Part shown: positions 1 to 9,234 of the stretch, piece by piece
How the letters are laid out: each line of letters opens with the position of its first letter
Numbering within the stretch: the first letter of the stretch is position 1
Origin: Ophioceras dolichostomum
Lineage: Eukaryota > Ascomycota > Sordariomycetes > Magnaporthales > Ophioceraceae
Direction of reading: 5' to 3'
Length of the DNA: 44,507 nt
Assembly (NCBI GenBank): GCA_003049485.1
Contig: PYST01000317.1
Location: forward strand, 1-44,507
Translations under genes and position numbers: made by a program
Notes under the pieces: model-generated
Seen by the model: only the letters and a program-made list of their open reading frames with translations
Database searches by the model: none
What the model was told of the DNA's origin: nothing

Positions 1-3000
1 CCCGAGCCCGACGCCACCAGCCGGCCGTCGCCCGAGAAGGCCACCGATGTGACCCAGTCCGTGTGGCCCTGCAGCGTCTGCAAGCAAGCAGGCCATGTAT
101 TTCTCATTATTGGCTTTTGTGAGATCCTATACAGGCCCTCTCGTTCGAACAACCTTTTTATTACGCTGTAACTCGGACTGAATATAAGCCCAGAAGTATA
201 GAGTTGGAGAGGATATTTTTCCACCACTGAACCGAAGTACAAGATAAAACGCCAGGCATCAAGAATCAAATTGCCTAGTTGAGATGGCAGCTTTTCCTAC
301 ACAATACCATTAGCCCTAGTATAAAAGCAGTAAAAGGAATTATTCGAACTTACCTGACTTTTCAGCAGCTCTTCCAATTTGACCAGGGACTTGACTCCTT
401 GTGAAATTTCTTTCAGCAGACTGAGTGCCTCAAACCAGTAGAGAACTATTCCCTCCAGGAATATATGGACCCGCCCGCCATCTTGAAGATCATCTGGGAC
501 ATGAGCGTTGCATAGATGATCGACCCAATAGATACAAGAATAGGCCACCTCAGCCAAGGGTTCCTGGTCTGGCGGTTGGACTTCGTCGATGAAGAATCCT
601 GGTGTGCGCAGGTCGTACATGTCCCGCCGTAGACTCTGTGTCATACACTCAATCGACCGAGACAAGACCAGCCGGTGTCCGTCGGCATATCCAGCGGGGA
701 AAATCTGGGGCAGGATGTCCGAGCCGGCTGGGTCCGTGACGAGGTAGTCTTTTGCCGACTGGTGGACAAAGTAGACGGTTGCATCCTTTATGATAAAAAG
801 GCCGCACCGCTTCACGATCTTTTCGTGAGCCGCTACTTTGGGTAGTGAAGCCAAGGCTGCCAGTTCCGACATGTGAAGTGGGCGGTATGCGTTGACGGCA
901 ACGATGAGGACCTGTCTGCAGTGCTTTGCTTTTGCGCCTCTGAGTTCATCAATCCGGCGCATCATCTTTGCATACATGTCGTTCAGCGTTGATGGCATCT
1001 CCTTGACGCATTTAACAGCTTCATCCAGGTCACATTCCTCAATCTGCTTGCAGACGAGGGCCACCCAGAGGAAGGTTCCATTGGCTTTCTTTTTCAAGAT
1101 CCTAGCAACCTCATCTAGGATGTGCAGCTGCTCATCGATGACTTCTGGAGTTTTGGCCGTGCAGATCTTGTTCCTCTTGGCGAGGTGCGACATTTTGTAG
1201 TTGATGTAGGATTCGACGGCGCCCCTCACGGCCTCGGTGTTCAGCTCAAGGCAAAGAGGAGTCTTCGCATGCTCTTCCAGCAATTCAAATTCAGGCTCGT
1301 TCCTGCTCGATACCAGCCACTTAACGTGGGGGCATTCTGATGAAGTTGTGGTGATGAAGTTGAGCAGCTGCGGTAAATCTGTCGTGCACTCGTCGAGCGC
1401 GTCGATGATCAGGCAGACGCTGCCAAAGGATTGGTCTCGTAGAATGTCGCGCATGATATCCGATATGGCCCACCAGGCATTTTTGTCCTGGAAAAGCCTT
1501 TCGTCGGCACTGTCAAACTTCTTCCTCACGTGAGAAATAAGGGAGGGCCGAAGGCTGACGAGCTGGTACATGAGGCCAAGAAGAACTGATGTGGCGTTGT
1601 TGATGCGCTCGTCAGTAGCTTGGCAGAAGAAGAAGGCTGGACTGCTGCCTTCGGCCACGGACTTGTTCAGCTCGTCGATAATGCCGCAGAGGAGCATCGT
1701 TTTGCCCTTGCCAGGACCTCCCCTGATCCAGAGTAGCTGATTCTGTTGACCGTGACGCCATTGCTGGAATTGGGGATTGTCGAGTATCCAGCGGTAAGCG
1801 TCTTTGAGGAGACCGCCTTTGGTGTCCTCGATCCGCTTCTTGTCAAGGCGGGAGTCAGTACATCTCATAGCGCGAAGACATTGCTTGTCTTCGTCAGAAT
1901 GATGACTGATCTTGGACTGGATAGCCTGAAGGATTTCGCTGTAGAATTTCTTAGTCGTGTGTTGAAGCAGTATTGAGAAGACCTTTGACTTACCCAATGT
2001 TGGCATCTATCGTATCTAACCAATATGCATGTATATCTTTTTCAGCGTCCTTCCAAAACCCGTCGACAGCCGACTCGACTTCTTTGCTCGCTTGGTCTGG
2101 AATCTCGAATCCCTTCGACTCTTGCCTTGTTGCTGTTATGTCGGAGCCCTTCAGCTTGCTCTTCATCATCTGCATGCAGAGGGCGAAACATTTGGCAATA
2201 CCATGAGAAAGATCCATTGTCATCTCATCTTGGCAAGTAAGAGGCTCACCGACGTGTTTGTACAGCAGGTCGTGTGCCAGTTTGTTGTATAGATCATCCG
2301 CCATACTGACAACTTGAACTTCGAACATAATACCGTCATACCGAAGCAAGGCGTCCGACTTGTCTTGTGGCAAAGCGACGCGGTGGTTGTTGGCCGCGTA
2401 CGCACCGAACCATGACTCCTTCCAGTGCTTGTAGACTTTGCGATTTGGCCCAAAGATTCCTGGCTCTTTTCGCTTTGCGAAACCCGTCCTGACAACTTGC
2501 TTGGCCTTCTCGAGATCGTCGTGGAATGTGACCACGATCCTGAGCCCCGCGAGGTCGTGCATCTCCTCGAAGATCTGTTCTAGTGATTCGAATCCCTGGG
2601 TCTTCTCGAGGTCTTTCTCGCGCCGTTGAAGCGTCTTCTCGACAGAAGATACTTTTTTGGCCCGGCCAATAACCTGGGCATCAATGTTCTCAGCACAGAG
2701 GACATTCTGGAGCAGCTTGGTCAAATCTGTCACCATATTGTCGTAGTCGTCGATGAGGTTGGGCCATATCTCGTCGACGAACACCTTCCTCAGCTGCTCG
2801 CTTCTCCGGTGAGGATCCAGGCCGGCATCTAGTTGGTGCCGGTCGAGGAGTCGGGCGCGTTTTGCAAGCAGCGGCTCACTTGGTGAAGCGTGACCCTCAT
2901 CGCACGGCATGGACCGCGCTGTGCTGTAATTAGCGACATTGCAGGGTCGCTTCAAATTGGGAGACAAGTTGTCGCCAGATGCCTTGCGCTTTTCGGAGAC

Positions 3001-3003
3001 CAT
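1..3003 (-). CDS. RelA/SpoT-NACHT-WD40 NOD-like receptor (3' end missing)
   Basis: STAND/NLR-type receptor, probably cytosolic, with a nucleotide second-messenger enzyme as putative effector. I place three exons: 3003-1994, 1938-354 and 77 to beyond the edge. Intron 1 (55 nt) starts GTAAGT, has branch GACTAAG and ends CTACAG; intron 2 (276 nt) starts GTAAGT and ends TTGCAG; both joins keep frame. Residues 105-280 resemble a RelA/SpoT synthetase: R114, K116, S120, K123, D150 in DLAGLRIV, and E228/Q230 in FEVQV. The NACHT domain has Walker A GGPGKGKT (about 411-418) and Walker B VCLIIDALDE (about 511-520). Exon 3 begins a WD40 repeat (LQGHTDWVTSVAF); the rest lies off the window. The start is the first in-frame ATG. 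Family knowledge: fungal NLRs pair varied N-terminal effectors with NACHT and repeats and act in incompatibility or non-self responses. That this one makes an alarmone is inference. Confidence 0.85.
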
Positions 3004-3596
3004 TTAAGGAGACTTTTCGCTTGGACACAGGCCGGGGCGCTGCTGGAATAGACCTCCATGAGATCTTCGAGATCGATTGATCTAGATGACTTGAGGAGAA
3101 TTGCTGTACGTGAGTCTTGCCTACAACGAAAACAAATGCAAAATGAATCTGGCTTGGTCCCGAAAACATTTTCTGATCGAAAATTGCGACAGCCTCGAGT
3201 GCTAGGTCGCCTGCCATCTATGAAAGGATGGTGGCCCAACAGTCTTACTGATAGGTGCGCCATAGTAGGCAGCTGACAGAAGTATTGACTTTACCCACCC
3301 CACCACATCATTTTTTATGACCACATCCGGAGTGGCTGATATAATTTTACTACGCGGTGGAATAGTTATTTCTAGGCAGAACGAGGACATAAGGAGGTGT
3401 GCCGCGTGGTGGCTTAAAACAGCGCTCCCACAACTGGATTTCCGAGTCGGACAGGCAGGCGGGGCGGTCTCGATGTCAGACAGCATGGTGTACTGAGCAG
3501 AAGGAAGGAGGTAACTAGGTTGATGATTGCTACGTTCCTGATGAATGTTGCTTCCTTTTGATGATGATTGTTGTTGCTTGATTCTCCTGTTATTTG
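3004..3596. other. NLR upstream region with decayed sequence
   Basis: No intact gene is visible. The first few hundred bases must hold the promoter of the NLR gene, which reads leftward. The part from about 3300 to 3596 contains minus-strand open frames that weakly resemble the end of a CorA-like protein, described separately. Confidence 0.4.
3300..3596 (-). pseudogene. possible C-terminal remnant of a CorA-like protein
   Basis: On the minus strand, just beyond a possible LTR, a frame reads KEATFIRNVAIINLV followed by a hydrophobic stretch. A second frame further on reads SSFCLEITIPP. Both recall the two hydrophobic segments at the C-terminus of fungal CorA-like proteins (a segment ending in a variant of FLP-T-F, and one containing FW-YW-ITIPL). 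The order and strand match the N-terminal fragment at 3973-4368. The frames differ, so the remnant would carry at least one frameshift. This is a weak resemblance judged by eye only. Confidence 0.25.
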
Positions 3597-3870
3597 TGTT
3601 GACTGATGATCACCAATCATCAGAGTTGTTGACCGCAAAGCCTTGAGTGACCACGAAGCTCTGGCCAAGTCACAACGTCAACGGCTACATCAACGATTGC
3701 CTAAGTCAACGTCATCGACCTTCCACTTCTCCTTGTACTTAAGGAGAGGGACTCTCCCTCTGCCTTTTCCATAGAACCTAGCTTAGAATATATAGATGAA
3801 TTGAACCTGCTTTGGCAACCACCTCTCATACCGCACGCGTGCAATCGCTTTCTACCTGGGCCTTCCAACA
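3597..3870. mobile_element. possible solo LTR (Copia-like)
   Basis: A 274-bp segment starts TGTTG and ends CAACA, the usual inverted ends of LTRs. Its first bases contain a perfect 7-bp inverted repeat, TGATGAT CACCA ATCATCA. It also has promoter-like features: CTTGTACTTAAGGAGAG and an AATATATAGAT stretch near 3785-3800. No 5-bp target duplication is visible (ATTTG on the left, CCTCC on the right) and no internal retroelement domains are present. It could be an old solo LTR or chance. Confidence 0.35.
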
Positions 3871-3972
3871 CCTCCCGCTCCCACTTTCAATGCGAGCTGC
3901 CCGCTAATTATGTGTAGAAAACGGACAAGGTCTGTGTATCCACCTAGAGACTCCAACAGCGGACCGTCTGAC

Positions 3973-4368
3973 CTATCTGACAGAAGGGAATAGTGTCAGA
4001 GAAGAGGGAGGAGGGTTATTCTCAATATCCTGGAATTCGGTGGAAACGTGGCCCGCGAAGAAGATTGGGTCCAGGTCGAGCAGTTTGCCCAAGAGGCTGA
4101 TAAGATGCGGCTGCACGTCTTCGACGATCACGACTCGCCCGCCAGAACAAGGAAGAGGCGTCAACAGCGAAGGAAGCTCGTGCTCGGGTACGACCCGGGA
4201 GCTTGAATGCCCCTGGCCATTTCCAGGAAAGTCGAGCACTACAACGCTACTCGAGCTCCGTGAGCTCGTATGCATGATGTGCTCCAGAAGGCTGGCAATG
4301 CACGGGTTTGACAAGCTGCGGAACTTGACGAAGTCTCCATAAGACAGTGCCGATGTCGCCTCGGCCAT
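3973..4368 (-). pseudogene. N-terminal fragment of a fungal CorA-like protein
   Basis: A 131-residue open frame from ATG 4368 to a stop at 3973. The segment GGRVVIVEDVQPHLISLLG followed by LDLDPIFFAGHVST and DIENNPPPSSLTLFPS is typical of the cytosolic N-terminal region of fungal CorA-like (Mg2+ transporter superfamily) proteins. These normally run to 450-600 residues and end in two membrane helices. Here the frame stops directly after that motif, just beside the possible LTR. The middle of the protein is absent, so I read it as a truncated gene. An unseen intron leading to downstream exons is less likely, because I find no matching exon nearby. Confidence 0.5.
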
Positions 4369-5489
4369 CACTCCGCAAGATTTGATAAGGAAAGGTCGAG
4401 CTCGTCTGTCTATGTACGAAATAAGTTCAATTGTACCGCCTAGGCCAGGCCTCCTTCGTCCGTTCAATCCATCGCCTACAAGGGGTCATTCAGCGACAAG
4501 GAAGGATGATTAAGATAAGAAATCCTCGTGCTTGGAACGTGGAATGAGGACGAGGGAATCAGAAACTTGTGAAGTGGCTGACTTCGGGAAGATGCTTCGA
4601 CCAGAGCCAATGACAAGCACAGACTCGTCGGTGACTATGCAGTGCTCCCACTCGTGGTGGTAGCTGTGCTGACCTTGACTTTTTCCACTTCCAGGCGCCT
4701 GGGCCGATTGGCCGTGCAACCGCTTTTCTCTAAATGAGAAGAGGTGTTCGCTATCGCTGTGGGTTGACTGCGCATTTAGCGNCTAAATGAGAAGAGGTGT
4801 TCGCTATCGCTGTGGGTTGACTGCGCATTTAGCGGCATAGGAGGTACAGTTGTTAGTGATCGTCAATGGCTATACCTAGACGAAGCCTGCCTGCCAAGAA
4901 CAATAAATGCATGCCCCAACGCGACTGCATTTGTGGTTTTCTGGCATACCCTACTTGTCGAGAGCATGTACAGTGGACTGTACGAAATACCCACGAAGCG
5001 CCAGGCGGGTACTCCCCTCAGATGTCCCACGGTCCTGAAAGCGGGTCACTTCTGGCCCCAACTCGGGGACTCCCAAAACAACACATGCATTCTTCCTGTG
5101 ATCTTGCTATGATCTGCTTGAGAGGGAGGAGAAAGACCACATCCACCGTTCTTATCTCCTAACTGCAACGTGGTGTATGGGAATATCTCCGATTCTCATG
5201 AATTTGTCCACCAACGGAGCAGGTGTGATGGTATCCCTGTTTTATTGTTTTCCTAGAAAGGGCCTAGAGAACTGAAAACCTGAGTGTCGCAACTATGGAG
5301 TACAGAGATAAAAAAAAAAAAAAAAAAACCAGGACACCTCACCCACGACCCTAAGAGCCTACGCACCCACGCCAACCTCCTTTTCGGCTTCCAATCCAAA
5401 AGGAATACATTGCCCATCGCCCCCGCCCCTGGCCCCCCTCGCTCTTCTTCCCCGGCCAAACCTAGCCTAGCCTAGATACCCAGCTCACC
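4369..5489. other. gene-free stretch across the assembly gap
   Basis: I see no supportable gene. Open frames at 4510-4719 (minus, no ATG) and 4866-5162 (plus, 98 codons) show no recognisable domain. A run of about 18 A sits near 5311-5328. Order and distance across the N at 4782 should not be trusted. Confidence 0.5.
4730..4834. repeat. 52-bp direct duplication flanking a single N
   Basis: Positions 4730-4781 and 4783-4834 are identical 52-bp copies, each starting CTAAATGAGAAG and ending GCATTTAGCG, separated only by an N at 4782. Two contig ends that overlap but were not merged would look exactly like this. Most likely it is an assembly artefact, not a biological tandem repeat. Confidence 0.9.
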
Positions 5490-7764
5490 TCACCTAGACC
5501 CCTGCTTCGCAATCATCAAATTGACGCTCTCCCTCGCGCTCTCCGTCCCCCAAATGCCGTCCTTCCCGCCCCTCCTCCACTCGTCGCCCGCGACGTCCTC
5601 GCCCCCGGACCGGATCGCCTCGCCCATGATGACCTCCAGGTCCCGCTGCTGCGAGCTCAGCCAGTTCCTCACGAAGTTGGCCGGGTCCCTCTGCAGGCTG
5701 GAGAAGAAGGAGTGCTTCATCCGCGACTGGCCCACGGCCTGCACCAGGACCGCGAGCTGGTCGTCGAGCGAGGCCACCTCCTTCAGCATCGCCGCGTAGC
5801 CCGGGTTGTGGACGAAGGGGAACAGGCGGGACCGAAGGGGGTCGTCGACCATGACCTGCACGTCGTAGATGGTGGGCTCCGGCGGGGGGTTCTTGTGGAA
5901 CTCCTCGTCCACGCGGATCGTGTAGGCGAGTTGTACTGGCGGGAGGGGCTGGATGTGCGGCGTGACGTACTCTAGGAGGTTGGGGATAGCGCCTTGGTCC
6001 CTGCCGATGACCTGTTGTAAAAAAAAAATTTCGCCAAAGCATTAGTAGGTGGGTGTGAGGGATAGATTTCAAGCCCACCCCTTTAAGGGAGACAGACTGG
6101 GGTAAAGGTGGGTGGGAGAGACACATACTTGACGAAGCAGATCGTCGCATCTGAAGTTCCGCTTCTCCTCATCCTCCTGCAGGCCCATGAGCTTGATATA
6201 GTCCCACAGCCGAATCACGATCTCCTGCCGCGACCCCTCCGGCATGTCCACCACCTCCGCTAGAGCGGGGCTGATGGCGAACCTCTCGGGGTCCTCCTGC
6301 CTCACCAGGCTGATGATGACGTTGGTGTTCTCGTCGCCTGGCCGCTTGAAGGTGATCTCGTCGAAGTCGGCCGCGGGAGGCAGCTGCGACAGGTTTGGTG
6401 GGAGGATGGGCCTCTTCCACTCCATAATCGGCTCCGGCGCCGGTTGCCCCTGGTCCTGGCCCTGCCCTTGCCCTTGCCCCTGCGCCCTCGGTCGGTCTAC
6501 CACGACAGACATCGACCTGAAAAAGTGCGAGAAGCGGGTTCGCTGGCCATGTGGCGGCATGGGGGGTTTCACCGCTGCCCCCGCGCCGCCTTCGGCCTCG
6601 TCCTTGTCCATCGTGTCCTTGTTGTCCGGACCCGCGAGGATGTCGTCGTCCTCCAGCAGGCGGGCTTCGATCTTCATGCGGTAGGCCGAGTCATTACTCG
6701 AGGAGAAGTCGAAGGTGTCGGCACCGAGTGAGGTTTGCCATGGCTGGTCTTCGACCGTGTTGCTGATCCATATCCGCAGGGTTTTGAAATTCTGGTGTGG
6801 GACAGTAGCGTCAGTAATCTTGCGGTCCTAGAGTTCGTGCTACGGCGTCCATCCCCTTTGTTCCGAGGCAGGGCGAGGAGGACAGAAGAGGACAATGAGA
6901 GCCGCAGCATGTCAAGACGTCTCAAGAAGAGTGAGAGGAACGAAATGCTCACCCTGGTGTTCCTATTGACCGACTCGACGACATCGAGCCTCTTGCGGGT
7001 CATGGTCGCGTCTAAGCGCCTCTCGTAGTCGCGGAGGTCGCGGTAGCGTGCGATGCCGTCGCCGATGATGATGTCCTCGACACCATCGGGCATCGTCTTG
7101 TCCGTCGGCTTGCGGCTCCTCCTCTTAGCGATCTCGCCGGCATGCTGCTGGGCCGCCTGCTGGCGGTTGATCTGGTCTTGGGTCATGGGCACCTGAGCGT
7201 GCGCGCCTGGAGTCATCATTGGTCCTGTCGAAGAGGCACACAGACGATGAGAGAAGATCAGTCAGTCAACCAGTCCAGTCGATCGGTCGGTTGGTCGGTC
7301 CCAGTTGATCAGATAGATGCGTCCGAAGTAAGCGGTCTTCGCTCCCTTCTGGTCTTAGCTAGCAGAAGCGGTGGATCAAAAGAGAAAGCTATGGATCCAT
7401 ATTCCGGCCCCCCTGCCTGCCGCCAGGCGTGCCTTGCCGGTCCGGGAAGGGTAAATTTCTGCTTGCCAATTGCGACCAACGAAGCGGAGCGGGAACGCGG
7501 GGGAAAGGGCGGTGGGTAACTTGGAAGGAAGAATGGAAAGTCGGACGAGGGGGTACGATCTAGGTACTGGACAACCAAGGCATGTCCTGGAGCAGCAACC
7601 CGAGAATGAATGACAGACATAGGAGACACTAGACATCGGACAACAACAGACAACGCTATTATAAAAAGCAACATACCAACCCCGCCGCGGCGCGGATTCC
7701 CATGTGGCGACCTTTGAGGCACCTGCTGTGCGTGTGCGTACTGGCGATATTGCTGCGGCTGCAT
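5490..7764 (-). CDS. ssr3: SWI/SNF and RSC complex subunit Ssr3 (BAF60/SMARCD, SWIB domain)
   Basis: Nuclear accessory subunit of ATP-dependent chromatin remodellers, orthologous to S. pombe Ssr3, yeast Snf12/Rsc6 and animal BAF60. Exons 7764-7677, 7224-6953, 6791-6129 and 6011-5490 give 514 residues; the introns (452, 161 and 117 nt) start GTATGT, GTGAGC and GTATGT and all joins keep frame. The family signature is clear: a Q-rich start, then RKPTDKTMPDGVEDIIIGDG, a conserved block around KTLRIWISNTVEDQPW, then the SWIB/MDM2 fold (RFAISPALAEVVDMPEGSR to GAIPNLLEYVTPHIQP, split by intron 3). The C-terminus contains the family segment HKNPPPEPTIYDVQVMVDD. Start: ATG at 7764; an upstream TTG in frame at 7779 is not needed. 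A GQ-dipeptide run (GQGQGQGQDQGQ) is a local expansion. Confidence 0.9.
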
Positions 7765-9234
7765 GTTGGGCAACTCCAAGAGCGACCGAAAGTGCGAAAG
7801 TAAGAGAGTCGTGCAGTTGGTTAATTGGCGCCGGTAGTTTCGTTCGATAAGGCGGCGCCGAATTATGAATGGATCAATTGTCGCCGTTCGTATCAGTCAG
7901 TGGGCAGATACAGGCGGGCTATCGTGCTGGCGTTCTTATTTTTTTTTTCTGCCACTGTAGCCGTCCGGCGCGCGCATCCGACAGAATTGGTCGCGTTTGG
8001 TCGATTGCGACTGCAAATGGCGATTCAGCTGAGTCGCGAAGGAAGCTTTGGCCAACACATCGAGTTGCGCTGTTAAGTGACAGGCTCGAGGTACATATTA
8101 ACTGGTGAAAGCTGGCAAGTCTTCAAGGTATCCTCGCCAGCCACACTATCACCCCAGGCAAGAATGGCCTTATTAGTCATCAGGCAGACCAGGCTTGCGA
8201 TGCTGCTCACGACAGGAGAAGCGATGCAAGAAGTTTCCCAAATTCCTGTCATGGATTCCGGAAATTCGCCCCTAGGCCAGTGACTCTGGAAGGTACAATG
8301 TAGTAAGATATGCTTTCTGCCCTCTGCAAGAGTGGGTTCCATATGTCCTGTACCCTTACACGTAGTCGCCCCATTTTCTAGCCGGAGGAGCCGGCCAAGT
8401 CAACATATGTCACACAGATTTCTCGCTAAGGGGGGTCTGGCAGTATCGTGCAGGACAGGACAGACAGAGAAAGCTTCTGGAACCACAGCATCTTCTATTC
8501 ACAGCTCTATCCTGAGCCCGATCTGGCCAACATCAGAAAGAAATGATATCTGTAGCGTACGTGGAATCTTTGCCAGCTTCTGACTGCTCCCATATGCGTT
8601 GCTTTCTTAAAAGTGGTGCTGTGATATGTGGGTTTTTGGGGACGGGGATCGTCTGTTCGTGTTCGGTCCAGAATTGTGTGCGCAGAGAGAATAAGTGAGC
8701 TGACGCCTCGCTATCAAAATGCCGATTAAAACTTGAGTATCAACAATAAATGCCGTTGCATGCCTTGCCCTTTGGAAATCGAGCGGCTGTGTAATAGAAA
8801 AGGGAAATGAGTACGTTGGTAGGTAGCTGGTGGGGAGGGGCGTTGACGCCATCATGCCCATCCTTGATTGATGCGTCCATTTTAATGCCCTGTCCGTCCG
8901 GGGTTAGAGGAAGGGAGCAGCCAAGAGGAGTTGTGTAGGTAGGTAGAAAGAAAGATTAAAGGGAATGCAACCAACGAAAGCGAGAAGTAAAGAAAGAAGA
9001 AAAAAAGACAGCTTCTATCCCCCAAATTTGATTTTCCCGGTCTTTTCTCTTTCAGGTCTGTCTCTAGCCTGAGAGTTGAGTGTAGGTAATAGCAAAACCG
9101 TCATGAGCACCCAGTTGTGTGGGCGGCACCCTTGTTGAGTGAGGCAAGGAGGTGTGAGGAGGTCCTCTGTTCCTCTAGGGAGCGGTCCTATTCGCCCTTA
9201 TAGATCGTCGGACTCGAGTTGAAGCACTCAATCA
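7765..9234. other. intergenic, ssr3 promoter and kinase 3' flank
   Basis: About 1.5 kb between two minus-strand genes. It must hold the ssr3 promoter on the left and the 3' UTR of the PDK1-type kinase on the right. I see a T-run near 7939 and a purine-rich patch near 8945-9010, but no gene or RNA. Confidence 0.5.

Noticed and set aside
4510..4719. Minus-strand open frame near the gap
   Set aside because: Starts at TTG without an ATG and shows no family resemblance.
4866..5162. 98-codon plus-strand open frame
   Set aside because: No recognisable domain and close to the assembly gap; not enough support for a gene.
5494..6150. 218-codon minus-strand frame overlapping the last ssr3 exon
   Set aside because: Arg/Pro/Gly-rich shadow of the real SWIB-protein frame.
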